Assembly: GCA_002398365.1 (NCBI GenBank) | Contig: DGYK01000013.1 | Span: forward strand, 84,913 to 148,912 | DNA length: 64,000 bases | Direction of reading: 5' to 3' | Source of the DNA: Flammeovirgaceae bacterium UBA5008 | GTDB taxonomy: Bacteria > Bacteroidota > Bacteroidia > Cytophagales > Cyclobacteriaceae | Shown: positions 16,477 through 26,500 of the stretch, piece by piece | Position numbering within the stretch: the stretch's first letter is position 1 | Layout: every line of letters starts with the position of its first letter | Translations under genes and position numbers: made by a program | The notes under the pieces: model-generated | Told to the model about the DNA's origin: nothing | Databases searched by the model: none | Seen by the model: the letters and a program-made list of their open reading frames with translations, nothing else

Positions 16477-16911
16477 ATGCAATCTTACCAAGTCACTCAT
16501 CCAAAATCACTCACAGATCTGCAGGCATTTTTGCAGATCAACCAACTTCCCTTTGCCGATGTGCAATTAGCCAACAGCTTTTATCTGCTCTACGAGCAGG
16601 ATGGCGAACTGATCGGCTCGGTTGGTTTAGAATGGTACGATGAACATGCCCTCTTGCGTTCTGTAGCCATCGCAGAAAAGTGGCGGGGAAAGGGACTCGG
16701 AAAAAAATTGGTAGCAGATGCATTGAAGGAAGCAACAAAAGAGAAGAAGGAGGGCGTGTTTCTATTGACTGAGACTGCCGCTCCTTTTTTCTTGCAATTA
16801 GGCTTCACCGATTTCGATCGTCAGCAGACACCCAAGGCAATCCAATCCTCCAGCGAATTCAGTCACGTATGTCCATCATCAGCCCGACTCATGTTTGCCC
16901 GATTAACCTAA
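16477..16911 (+). CDS. arsN2: GNAT acetyltransferase, ArsN2-like
   Basis: A 144-residue GNAT protein. The acetyl-CoA motif is RSVAIAEKWRGKGLGKKL (about 63-80), and the ending PKAIQSSSEFSHVCPSSA is the pattern I know for the arsenic-linked ArsN2 branch. The family has been tied to arsenic operons; ArsN1 acetylates the herbicide phosphinothricin, while the substrate of ArsN2 is less certain. It lies 9 bases after arsM and 39 before arsC, consistent with one operon. The call rests on sequence pattern and context together. Confidence 0.85.
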   Translation: MQSYQVTHPKSLTDLQAFLQINQLPFADVQLANSFYLLYEQDGELIGSVGLEWYDEHALLRSVAIAEKWRGKGLGKKLVADALKEATKEKKEGVFLLTETAAPFFLQLGFTDFDRQQTPKAIQSSSEFSHVCPSSARLMFARLT

Positions 16912-16950
16912 ATTCTATTAACTCAAATCCATCAATTCTCTAAACCGCTT

Positions 16951-17370
16951 ATGAAGAAAAAAGTACTTGTTCTCTGCACCGGCAATTCATGCCGCAGTCA
17001 AATTGCTCACGGCTATCTGGCCCACTTCGGGGGCAACCAAGTAGAAGTATACAGTGCCGGCATTGAAACACACGGAGTCAATCCCCGCGCGATTGCCACC
17101 ATGCGCGAAGACGGGATTGACATATCGCACCATACTTCCAACAATGTGAATGAATACGCGCAGATGGAGTTTGATTATGTGATCACCGTATGCGATAACG
17201 CGAAAGAAAACTGTCCTTATTTTCCCGCCAAGGTAAAAATGCTGCACCACAATTTTCCTGATCCGGCTAAAGCCAAAGGCACAGAAGAAGAAATCACGGC
17301 TGAGTTCAAACGGGTGCGCCAGATGATCAAAGAATACAGTCAAAATTTTATTCAGCTGTACATCGCCTAA
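16951..17370 (+). CDS. arsC: Thioredoxin-coupled arsenate reductase
   Basis: A 139-residue enzyme of the low-molecular-weight phosphatase fold that reduces As(V) to As(III) using thioredoxin. The P-loop is CTGNSCRS (9-16). The two relay cysteines are at Cys81 and Cys88 (VITVCDNAKENCPYFP), and the catalytic Asp is in FPDPAKAKG. This fits the S. aureus pI258 type. It supplies arsenite to ArsM. The gene is the last of the ars cluster; the next start is 53 bases away. Confidence 0.95.
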   Translation: MKKKVLVLCTGNSCRSQIAHGYLAHFGGNQVEVYSAGIETHGVNPRAIATMREDGIDISHHTSNNVNEYAQMEFDYVITVCDNAKENCPYFPAKVKMLHHNFPDPAKAKGTEEEITAEFKRVRQMIKEYSQNFIQLYIA

Positions 17371-17397
17371 AGCATAGGAGCCAATATCCTTAGTTGT

Positions 17398-17405
17398 TAA
17401 CTTGC
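17398..17405 (+). promoter_or_regulatory. Candidate -7 element of the serB-serA gene
   Basis: TAACTTGC, a TAnnTTGC variant seen at several starts in this window, lies 18 bases before the ATG. No -33 partner is evident. Confidence 0.3.
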
Positions 17406-17423
17406 AGGTGATATTATCCTGTA

Positions 17424-19316
17424 ATGAAAACAAATAAGTACTTCGTAATCGATTTCGATAGCACTTTTACCAAAGTAGAGGCCTTTGATGTATTGGCCGA
17501 AATTATCGTTAAGGAACACCCCCAGGCTCAGTCGATCAAAAAACAGATCGAAGAGATCACCAACCTGGGCATGGAGGGTAAACTCTCGTTGCGCGAGTCG
17601 ATTGAAAAGAGGCTAGCTATTTTGAAGCCGGAAAAGCGTCATCTGCCGGCCCTCATCAAACAATTGAAAACCGTAGTGTCTGAGTCTTTTAAACGCAACA
17701 AAGATTTTTTCACCACCTATGCCGATAACATCTTTATTGTATCGAATGGGTTCAAAGAATTTATCGAGCCGGTGGTGACGGAATTTGGCATTAAGAAAGA
17801 AAATATTTTTGCCAACGAGTTTGTGTTTGACGAAGCAGATAAAGTTGTGGGCTTCGACTTAGATAACCCCCTTTCTTCCAACAACGGAAAAGTAGAACAA
17901 TTGAAACGCCTCAACCTAAATGGCGATGTGTACGTGATTGGCGATGGCTACACCGACTACGAAATAAAACATGCCGGATTGGCCAACAAGTTTTTTGCCT
18001 TTACGGAAAACGTAGAACGCGAAAGTGTGTTAACCCGTGCCGACCACGTGGCACCCAGTCTCGATGAATTTTTATATTTGAACAAATTGAATACCGCCAT
18101 CTCCTACCCCAAAAATAGAATTCATGTTTTGTTGCTCGAAGGTGTGCACCCGGTAGCGATTGAATTGATGAAAGCCGAAGGCTTTCAGGTGGAGACTTAT
18201 CCGGCAGGATTGGACGAAGATGAACTTTGCGAGAAAATTAAGAACGTATCTGTTCTCGGCATCAGGTCCAAAACACAAGTTACGGCCAAAGTACTAGAGA
18301 ATGCCAACCGCCTGATGGTGATCGGAGCTTTTTGCATCGGCACCAACCAGATTGATCTGAAGGCTGCGACCAAAAAAGGAGTAGCCGTGTTCAATGCACC
18401 GTTCAGCAACACCCGCTCGGTAGTTGAGTTGGCAATTGCCGAAATGATTTTGTTGATGCGCAACATTCCGGATAAGTCCAACAAAATGCACCAAGGCAAG
18501 TGGGACAAATCTGCGAAAGGAAGTTTCGAAATACGTGGAAAGAAGTTAGGGATCATTGGCTATGGAAACATAGGTGCACAACTCTCGGTGTTGGCCGAAA
18601 ACATGGGGATGAAAATCTTCTATTTTGACAAAGAAGAAAAACTCGCACTGGGTAATGCCACCAAATGCAAGTCGCTGAAAGAGTTGTTGGCATTAGCGGA
18701 CGTGATCACGCTGCATGTGGATGGCAAAGAATCCAACACCAACCTGATTGGCACCGAAGAGTTTATGCTGATGAAGAAAGGTGTCATCTTCCTCAACCTC
18801 AGTCGCGGCCACGTGGTAGATGTAAAAGCGTTGCGAGAAAGTATTTTGAATGGAACGGTAGCGGGTTGCTCGGTTGATGTATTCCCCTACGAGCCCATCA
18901 GCAACGATGAAGAGTTTGTATCGGAACTGCGTGGACTACCCAACACGATTTTGACGCCTCACATTGGCGGCAGTACGTTGGAGGCCCAGGAAAACATCGG
19001 CAACTTTGTTCCTAATAAGATGATGGACTACATCAACACGGGAAGCACCAGCAACAGTGTGAATTTCCCGAACCTGACTTTGCCCACGTTAGAGAATGCA
19101 CACCGTTTGATCCACATTCACAACAACGTGCCGGGTATCTTGGCGAAAATCAATAAAGTATTAGCTGATAATGAGATCAACATTGCCGGTCAATATTTAA
19201 AGACCAACGAGCACATTGGTTACGTAATTACCGACATCAATAAAGAGTACAACAAAGAAGTGATCAAGCAACTGCGCGCTATCGAAAACACGATTAAGTT
19301 CCGGATATTGTATTGA
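17424..19316 (+). CDS. serA: Fused phosphoserine phosphatase-like and 3-phosphoglycerate dehydrogenase
   Basis: A 630-residue two-enzyme protein for serine synthesis. Residues 1-225 form a HAD phosphatase of the SerB type: nucleophile motif DFDSTF (Asp10), SNGF, and IGDGYTDYE. Residues about 230-545 form a D-isomer hydroxyacid dehydrogenase: NAD site GYGNIG, catalytic Arg in NLSRGH, Glu in FPYEP and His in TPHIGGST. Residues about 555-630 form an ACT domain with IHNNVPGILAKIN that probably senses serine. The same chain thus performs the first and last steps of the pathway. The middle enzyme, SerC, follows after 440 bases. Fusions of this kind are annotated in Bacteroidota, so this is not a frameshift artefact. 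Confidence 0.92.
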   Translation: MKTNKYFVIDFDSTFTKVEAFDVLAEIIVKEHPQAQSIKKQIEEITNLGMEGKLSLRESIEKRLAILKPEKRHLPALIKQLKTVVSESFKRNKDFFTTYADNIFIVSNGFKEFIEPVVTEFGIKKENIFANEFVFDEADKVVGFDLDNPLSSNNGKVEQLKRLNLNGDVYVIGDGYTDYEIKHAGLANKFFAFTENVERESVLTRADHVAPSLDEFLYLNKLNTAISYPKNRIHVLLLEGVHPVAIELMKAEGFQVETYPAGLDEDELCEKIKNVSVLGIRSKTQVTAKVLENANRLMVIGAFCIGTNQIDLKAATKKGVAVFNAPFSNTRSVVELAIAEMILLMRNIPDKSNKMHQGKWDKSAKGSFEIRGKKLGIIGYGNIGAQLSVLAENMGMKIFYFDKEEKLALGNATKCKSLKELLALADVITLHVDGKESNTNLIGTEEFMLMKKGVIFLNLSRGHVVDVKALRESILNGTVAGCSVDVFPYEPISNDEEFVSELRGLPNTILTPHIGGSTLEAQENIGNFVPNKMMDYINTGSTSNSVNFPNLTLPTLENAHRLIHIHNNVPGILAKINKVLADNEINIAGQYLKTNEHIGYVITDINKEYNKEVIKQLRAIENTIKFRILY

Positions 19317-19757
19317 TTAGATCAACAGGCTTTGGCGAATTCAAAGCATGGAATAAAAATATAAAACCCACTGAATTTGGTGGTGGTTTCTGAACCCCAT
19401 AAAAGACAAGTTTTGGGCTGCTTTCTGGCCGCGATCTTCCACTGTTAACCTGCTTTTTGGGCGAGGTCACGCGTAAACGCGTGATGAGGCCTGATTTTGT
19501 CCTAAAGCTTTACCCGGTATTGTATAATTGTTAGGTTCAGCAAACGTGTCCCAAATCCAAGTGGGAATTATGATACAAACGTACTAAATGTTGGCGGCTA
19601 TCAAACCATAATCCAAAAAATTTACAAAGCCGAAACAATCGAATGCAATGGCTGTTGTCGATTGCACGAACGCAGCTCCTGAAAATATAAGGTAGAAATA
19701 CAGCGAATTGTATGCTTTGCCAATGTTTGAATTTATCTTGCTGCAAATTTGAATGGC
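19317..19757 (+). other. Intergenic region between serA and serC with an inverted repeat
   Basis: A 441-base gap without a convincing gene. It holds a perfect inverted repeat TCACGCGT-AA-ACGCGTGA at 19467-19484, a weaker stem near 19368-19393 that could terminate the serA transcript, and a candidate -7 element TATCTTGC at 19734-19741, 16 bases before the serC ATG. The remainder has no repeat or ORF that I recognise and could be a leader or decayed DNA. Confidence 0.5.
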
Positions 19758-20831
19758 ATGAACGTGAATTTTACACCCGGACCTTCACAACTTTTCTATA
19801 CCGTGGCCGATCACGCCAAGGTGGCTTTTAAAGAAGGCATCCCGTCCATTTCACATCGCAGCAAAAAGTTTGAGAGCATCTTTCAAAAGGCTACCGATGG
19901 ATTGAAAGAACTACTGGGTGTGCCATCGGACTATGCTATTTTCTTTACCTCCTCCGCCACCGAAATCTGGGAGAAATCCATTCAGAATTTAGTAGAAACT
20001 TCCAGCGTGCATTTTGTGAATGGCGCGTTCTCCAATCGCTATTTTGAAATTGCCACCCAGTTGGGCAAGAAGGCCGTGAAGATCGAAGTTCCCCTAGGAC
20101 AAAACTTCGCATCTGTGGCCATCGAAAACTACGCTTCCGAATTGATAGCCATCACTCAAAATGAAACGAGCACGGGGGTATCAATCACGAATGCTTTTAT
20201 TCAAGAAGTGCGCGCCAAAAATCCGCAGGCCATCATTGCCATTGATGCCGTTTCTTCATTGCCCTACCCTGCTTTGGATTACACGCTGGCAGATACTGTT
20301 TTCTTCTCGGTTCAAAAGGGTTTTGGATTACCTGCAGGATTAGGTGTGTGGATGGTTAACCCAAAATGCATTGCCAAAGCCGAGAGCCTGCAAAAGAAAG
20401 GAATCTCCATAGGCTCTTACCACAACATTCCCACACTGTTATTAAACGCAAAGAAAAACCAAACCACCGAAACACCCAACGTGCTCGGGATTTATTTGCT
20501 GAGCTGTGTGGTGGAAGATTTTCTGCGCATTGGCATTAAAAAGATTCGGCAGGAAACCGACTACAAAGCAGCTATTCTCTATCAGGCATTGGCAAATCAT
20601 TCTATCATCAAACCCTTTGTTACCGATCCGGCTGCACAATCGAAAACCGTTATAGTGGCAGATGCAGGTGAGCATACATCTCGACTCAGCGAGTTTTTGG
20701 CAACACGTGGTTTGTATGCAGGTGATGGCTACGGACAACTAAAAAAATCACAGTTGCGTTTCGCCAACTTCCCCGCTCATTCCAAAGAGCAATTTGAATT
20801 GTTGGTGGATTTGATTGGGGAGTTTAAGTAG
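19758..20831 (+). CDS. serC: Phosphoserine aminotransferase (class V fold)
   Basis: A 357-residue PLP enzyme that converts 3-phosphohydroxypyruvate and glutamate to phosphoserine. The N-terminus VNFTPGPSQL, the GIPSISHRSKKF motif, the FTSSATEIWE pyridoxal region, the IDAVSSLPYP Asp that holds the pyridine nitrogen, and the Lys187 Schiff-base site (FFSVQKGFGLPAG) all fit SerC. It is divergent from the standard enzyme but lies next to the serB-serA fusion, which makes the function convincing. The ATG at 19758 is preferred over the TTG at 19749. Confidence 0.88.
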   Translation: MNVNFTPGPSQLFYTVADHAKVAFKEGIPSISHRSKKFESIFQKATDGLKELLGVPSDYAIFFTSSATEIWEKSIQNLVETSSVHFVNGAFSNRYFEIATQLGKKAVKIEVPLGQNFASVAIENYASELIAITQNETSTGVSITNAFIQEVRAKNPQAIIAIDAVSSLPYPALDYTLADTVFFSVQKGFGLPAGLGVWMVNPKCIAKAESLQKKGISIGSYHNIPTLLLNAKKNQTTETPNVLGIYLLSCVVEDFLRIGIKKIRQETDYKAAILYQALANHSIIKPFVTDPAAQSKTVIVADAGEHTSRLSEFLATRGLYAGDGYGQLKKSQLRFANFPAHSKEQFELLVDLIGEFK

Positions 20832-20911
20832 TTTTCGAAACTGGAAAGAAAGTAAGATAGAAAGACTTAATTTTTAAAGAGCACAGAGTAACTTCCGGCT
20901 AGTGGATTTCG

Positions 20912-21421
20912 TTAGCGTTCGTTGCTTTCGTCCCGAACTTTGATCGAAGCCAAAGTCCGTGTCGCGTGTTCAAATTCTTCTTTTACGACTTTGTCGTTCG
21001 CTCTATCCTTGTCTATTGTGAAAGAACAAATAAAAAGAGTGGTCTTGTCACCCATCGACCAGTAGTGAATCTCAAGGGAATCTCCGTCTTGTAAAATGCT
21101 CTTTGAATAATGTATTGCATCTTTGTCTCCGAGACGAACTTTAGTCGCTCTTTCATTTTCTGAAAGTTCATCATTCAAATGCTTTTTAAGGTATTTTTCC
21201 TTTGATTCAATGTTACCTGTCTCAAGGCGCATTGCCGTAATTCTCAAATTACCTTTCCAGTCATCATTGTCCATGAACATATATGTTCCGTCCTCTTCTT
21301 CAAAGCCGGTCCAGTGTTTAGGATATGTCAATTCAAACCATTCATTATTCGAAACAAGTTTATTTTGTTTCATGTCGCAACTTGAAAAAATTAAAATTGT
21401 CAGTATCGGTAAAAGTCTCAT
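20912..21421 (-). CDS. Small lipoprotein of unknown function
   Basis: A 169-residue lipoprotein with lipobox IFSSCD (Cys15). The mature part has the appearance of a PsbP/DUF3805-like fold: a strand-rich start with WFELTYPKHWTGFEEEDG (stress-response lipoproteins commonly begin with a 'FS.. P..W' motif) and a closing amphipathic helix. It has no catalytic motif. The gene runs opposite to serC and may be cotranscribed with nothing. The more acidic, AT-rich coding suggests an accessory origin, but that is weak. Confidence 0.7.
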   Translation of the reverse strand: MRLLPILTILIFSSCDMKQNKLVSNNEWFELTYPKHWTGFEEEDGTYMFMDNDDWKGNLRITAMRLETGNIESKEKYLKKHLNDELSENERATKVRLGDKDAIHYSKSILQDGDSLEIHYWSMGDKTTLFICSFTIDKDRANDKVVKEEFEHATRTLASIKVRDESNER

Positions 21422-21630
21422 GTCATGAAATAATGTATACTATCGGTCAGCTTATTTTGGCGGACAATTAAAAAATCTACGCCGCAACTTGATAAAGATA
21501 TAATAATTCTAACAAAACTTGCTCTTCTCTCCCATTCCTCCAAAAAGTTTGACCGTGGATTTTAATGATTTTAGGACTGATGGGATTGGTTATCAAACCC
21601 GTTCGCTAAAGGCCTTTCCATTACAGCAAC

Positions 21631-22296
21631 TTATTTCTTGAGTATCTTTAGCAAATCTGTGATGGATTTCTGATCGATTTTATTTTGTTCGGATGTTACC
21701 GCTTGCCGCAATACATCTTTTCGTTTGGGCCTTTGTCCCTTTCGCATCATTTGATTGGAAACAAAGGTATAAACTTCTTTGTATCCTGTTTCGATGTCTT
21801 GAAAACCGAGAAAAACCCCATTGAGTGTGTTGGCAACTAAAGTTTTGATGGTGCTGTCTACTTGCTTAAAGTCGCTGACGCGCGCTCCATCGTTGTAGCT
21901 GATTTTCTCGAGGATGTCATCCAAATTACTCAGTCCTAAATGGAGTCGCTCGTTGTAGCGGTCCAGTGCGTGCTTTCTGAAAACGAGCGTGTCCGTTTGC
22001 CCATCATTCATCTGATTGACGATGGCATACATCGGATAATCTTTCCAAACTCTGCCGCCTACAGGTGCATCTATCCTGAATTTAATCCAGGCGCTCCAAA
22101 GCCGCTCGTGAGGATAATAAAAAGCAATGGTTTGTTGTCCGTCAATCACGTATTTGCTTTGAAGCTTTTTGGGAAGTTTACGCAACGGCCTTTTGAGCAG
22201 ATGCTTCGCTTTCGCAAATACTCTTTCGATGATCTGTAATGAAATTTTATCCAGTTGATTCATCAGCTCTTCCCGTGTCATGTGGGGTACTATCAT
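21631..22296 (-). CDS. Uncharacterised protein with an H-x3-RYNER motif
   Basis: A 221-residue basic protein without signal peptide or membrane segment. Its N-terminus is helical and very basic (FAKAKHLLKRPLRKLPKKLQSK), the centre has strands with a tyrosine-rich FYYPHERLW, and a motif RKHALDRYNERLHL lies near residue 120. That motif resembles the His-Arg-Glu pattern of DUF4258/BrnT-like RNase folds (inference, low). The C-terminus is a helical tail ending LLKILKK. An alternative ATG lies five codons downstream. Together with its neighbours it looks like an accessory segment. Confidence 0.6.
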   Translation of the reverse strand: MIVPHMTREELMNQLDKISLQIIERVFAKAKHLLKRPLRKLPKKLQSKYVIDGQQTIAFYYPHERLWSAWIKFRIDAPVGGRVWKDYPMYAIVNQMNDGQTDTLVFRKHALDRYNERLHLGLSNLDDILEKISYNDGARVSDFKQVDSTIKTLVANTLNGVFLGFQDIETGYKEVYTFVSNQMMRKGQRPKRKDVLRQAVTSEQNKIDQKSITDLLKILKK

Positions 22297-22466
22297 AATA
22301 GTAGGTTTATAAACTGTAGAACTATTAATTTATTGATGAATTTAGTGTGACTCATCATCAACGATCCTGGTTGACCCATGACTATTGTCTGTTGACAAGT
22401 CTTAAGAAAGATCTGCCTGTAGCAGAAAATCTGCTTGAGGCATGTATACCTGAACACCAGCGAACT

Positions 22467-23210
22467 TTATAACTTCCGCAGTTTAAATGCAATGCCTGAG
22501 ATGGATTTGTACTCAGGGCTGCTTGCTTTGAAGACGGACTTTACATACTTCTTCACTGCTTTGGTGCACGGTACTAATCCGTTGACCGGTTCGAAGAAAA
22601 GTTTGTCGCGGTCAATGCGTGCTATGAAATAGGCCGACTTGGTTTTACTCACTTCATCGTTTCGGGCTTCTAATTCACTCACCATCAACTCGAGCATTTC
22701 TACTTTCAAATCGAGTTCGTCTGTCAGGTAGTTGGGTTCACCTTCCAGAAAGGTAACAAGCTCAGCAAAGTTGTCTTGTTTACGAGTGAAGCTATTCTGT
22801 GTGGTGGAGTTAGTTCTGGCTGCCGGTTTTTCGGGCGCATCTGGCGACTCGGGAGCGCTGGGTGCAGGGGTAGCCCGAGTACCTCTGAATTTTTTTACCA
22901 GTGATTCAAACTTCTCTACTTTTCCCGGCATGATATCGCACGAGCCCACCGCCCCTACGATGCATGTTACAAATGCTTCCAAATCATAAAACACTTGCTG
23001 GCGCATTTTTTGAGCAGTAGACATTTCACGCGCTGTTTGGTCTACCACTTTCAATGCAAGCAAGATTTTATTAAACAAGGCCTGTAAGTTTTCCAGCTGA
23101 ATGGAGAACTTAACGGGTTTGTACGCTGCCCCGAAAGAGATGATAAGATCGATCAAGGATTTGAAGTTGCGCACGTTTACAGGGTAACCAGAATCATTTT
23201 GTTTTTTCAT
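22467..23210 (-). CDS. Uncharacterised helical protein with a Pro/Ala linker
   Basis: A 247-residue protein of two helical parts (about 1-110 and 155-247) joined by a Pro/Ala/Ser-rich linker with PAPSAPESPDAPEKPAA. The first part begins with GYPVNVRNFKSLID and the second ends with GIAFKLRKL. No signal peptide, membrane segment or catalytic motif is seen. It is probably cytosolic and of a family found sporadically in Bacteroidota. The gene is flanked on both sides by short degenerate GTCAAT-type repeats. I do not recognise its role. Confidence 0.65.
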   Translation of the reverse strand: MKKQNDSGYPVNVRNFKSLIDLIISFGAAYKPVKFSIQLENLQALFNKILLALKVVDQTAREMSTAQKMRQQVFYDLEAFVTCIVGAVGSCDIMPGKVEKFESLVKKFRGTRATPAPSAPESPDAPEKPAARTNSTTQNSFTRKQDNFAELVTFLEGEPNYLTDELDLKVEMLELMVSELEARNDEVSKTKSAYFIARIDRDKLFFEPVNGLVPCTKAVKKYVKSVFKASSPEYKSISGIAFKLRKL

Positions 23211-23518
23211 AAGATTGAAATTTAGTTATGATAAAACGCATACACATCTCGTGCCAAACTCAAAAACACTTAATTCAAAGAAATTAGGCGGTTTGCGTTG
23301 AAGAGAAGAAGCTCAACTAACGATATATAAACAATTGACTCGTTTTATTTAACGAAAAAGTCGTAAGTCGAAGGTCAAGGTTGCCCGTCATTGGTCAATA
23401 GTCAATGGTCGTTAGTAGTAGTCATGAGCCATTCGGATGTAGATAGCAGAACGATTGGGAAATGATAGAGTGACTTCGTGTGAATCAATTTCTCGAAGCT
23501 GCGGATGCCGCCTACCTC
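23211..23518 (-). repeat. Intergenic region with degenerate GTCAATGG-type words
   Basis: The 308-base gap between the helical protein and the first sensor kinase. At about 23375-23433 a GTCATTGG, GTCAATA, GTCAATGG, GTCGTTAG series of near-identical 7-8-base words appears. Similar words in the opposite orientation occur near 22365-22405 on the other side of the gene. No gene is apparent. Confidence 0.5.
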
Positions 23519-26500
23519 TCAATTTGGCAATGGCAATGAAACCGTAAACTCGGTGCCTTTACGCAATGTGCTGACGAACGTGATTTTGCCCTTGTGTCTT
23601 TCAATAATAGAGTATGATATTGACAAGCCCAGTCCCACTCCGGAGCCTACTTCTTTGGTAGTAAAAAACGGCTCAAAAATATGCACCGTGTCTCCTTCAT
23701 CGATGCCCATACCATTATCCTTCACCTGAATCAATAATTCACGGCCTTGCTCGTAGGTTTTAACTTCTATTCTCCGTGGGCCACTTACATCTTTGAGTGC
23801 GTGAATAGCGTTATCCAAAAGATTGATCATTACCTGACTGAGTTGAGATGTATTTGCTAATACCTGCGCTCTGTGATCATAGTTAATGGTCAGTTGTATT
23901 TCATGATCCTGCAATTTACGTCTTAGCAGAACGATGGAATTCTCTATGCATTCTTTTACATCGATATATGTATTGATGACCTCAGAAGGACTTGTAAAGG
24001 TTTTTAAGCTAGCAATAATACCCACAGTGCGATTCACTCCATTGTTGATACTGGCCATCAGATCTTGAATATCTCGAAGCGTGGATTTTAGTTTTTCGGG
24101 TGTGTGTTCTTTGCTTTCAAGAAACTCTTGAGTAACCGTATTGATCGCTTGAACGCCACCGGAAATAAAATTGATGGGATTGTTGATTTCATGCGCAATA
24201 CCGGCTGTCAACTGGCCCAGTGACGCCATCTTTTCAGATTCTACGAGTTGGCGCTGGGTTTTCTTCAGGTATTCGTTGGTGGCATGGAGTTCGTCATTGC
24301 TTTGACGCAATTCTTCCTGACTGGTTTCTAACTCCTGATTCGTAATCACCAATTGCTGATTGGTATTTTTCAACTCTTGTGTTTTCTCTTCCACCACTTC
24401 TTCCAGCTTTCTTTTCTTCCAATACAGGCTGCGGGTGCGCCAGCGAACCAAAACCATAACCAAGAGTCCGAAAAGCAAAATATAGGTTACATAAGCCCAC
24501 CAAGTACGGTGCCACGGGGGCAACACCTGAAATGAAAATGAAGCTACATCACTTTCTTGTCCGTATACATTTTTGGCTTTTACTAAAAATGTATAGTTGC
24601 CTTCATCAAAGTTTTGGTATTCCTTCTCTGTTGTTCTTTGCCATGGAGACCATGTCTTGTCCAGTCCTTCCATTTTATAAGAATAGAGAGTTTGATCTTC
24701 AAAGTCATAATAAGGAGCGGCAAACCGAATGGTAAGATGCCCTGAATCGTATAGAAGTTTAGGCTTTAAGCGACTTAACTCTTTTCCGGAAAAGTATCCG
24801 CCATAGAGAATACTGTCATTGAGGTTTACTTTTCGAATGAAACAATGAAAGGGCGATGAATAAGTCTTTATGTCTTCACTTGCTGTATAGCGGACTAAGT
24901 ACTCTCCTTGTCCGGCAAACCAAACCGACTTTCCATCTGCTAAAAATGCACGATCGCCCACAATACCTACGTGTTGATAGATTCGCTTAAACGGATGGGA
25001 TACGATGAGCGTATCGCCATTGATGGTTGGCTTTACTTGCAATAGTTCCTCTCCTTCCGATTGCACTTTTTGAAGATAATAGGATCCATCGCTTGGATTT
25101 TTATAAATACTTCTAAAGGTACCCAAGGAGTGGATTTTATTTCCAAAGCTATTCCACTTTTCAAATTTATTGGATGTTGGATTAAATTGAAGCAATCCAA
25201 TATCGCTTCTAAACAGCAACTGACTATCGCCCACTAAATAGGGCCATATAAATCCCTTTGGCAAGCTATCTTTCTCTGAATAGGAAACGATTTTTGCAAC
25301 CTTAAAAATATCGCTCTTATCATTCGGAAATGCATGAAGTAATCGCCTGCGCGAAGGATCAGTCATCCAAATAGATCCGTCCATATCTTCGGCCAACTCG
25401 AGGCATGGGAAATCCACTTTTAATCCGTGCTGTTGCCATTTTCCTTTTGAATAGATTAAACAACTCACTTGAAAGTTGTTTACTAAATAGAGTCGATTGG
25501 GGTTAGACCTTGATTGGTGAAGCCAGGTGATGGCGGGTGCCTCAAAGATCACTTTGAAATTGCCCTTCTCATCTACTTCAAAAATTTTATTATCGGGCGT
25601 AAGTGCCGCTAATAAATGTTGTTCCTCTCCTATTCTAAAATTCACAATTGACTCGACCCGATGATCGCCCTGAAAAATCGGTTTCATTTCGTTGCTGGCT
25701 GGATCAATAACATAGAGATTTTGGGTGGTACTGAAATACACCTTGTCTTTGTATTTCTTCATATCGAGTGGTGTACCAGGGATTGGCCACTGCAATAAAT
25801 CCGATCCGTGTTCTGTTTTAACTAATTGATTTTTCTTAAACCCAAACAAACCAAGCCAAAGATTGGATTCTTTATCTACATAAGAACCAATCACACTATT
25901 CGTTATCAAGCCACTGGCTGTTGTGATTACTTGTTTTTGATTTCCCAATGAATCAATTATTAAACCACCCTTTAGGGTGCTGCCAATGAAGTGGAGTCGC
26001 TTATTAATCGAGATAGCTGTAGATAAACTTTGCCTGAATTCTCCTATATCATTCATCGGACGAAGCCGAGCGTTTTTTCCAGAGTAAGCAAATAGACCCG
26101 ATGGCAGGTTGAGTATACGTTCGTTTCCCGTGAAGGATAAACTCATGGTTTTTATAGGAACTTTTTTGGCGATTAAAGAATCGGTGAACGGAGCACGGAA
26201 AAATTGACCGTTTTTTAACACGACTAACTCCTCTCCATCATTACGCACAGTCCACATATAATCATCTTTCACAAACCCATACAAAAAAGTACCCGGATAA
26301 TGAGTGAGGCTATCGGTGAGAATATCGTATTCAAAAATACCTGTACGGGAGCGCACATACATCTTTTTCTTGGTTGGGTATAAGGACCCTCTTAACAATT
26401 GAGCATCTTTGAGGCGGTCTAACAAATTCACAAATTTGACTTGACCTATAGAATCGATTTGAGATTTTAAAAACATATTAGCTCCCACTGCATAGATGGT

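Noticed and set aside
19317..19757. Possible integron attC or riboswitch in the gap before serC
   Set aside because: There is a GTTAGG-like sequence and an inverted repeat, but no complete attC structure, no recombinase gene and no conserved riboswitch core that I can recognise.
22297..22466. Toxin-antitoxin pair for the protein at 21631-22296
   Set aside because: The RYNER motif is only faintly RNase-like, and the protein is too long and has no small partner gene next to it.
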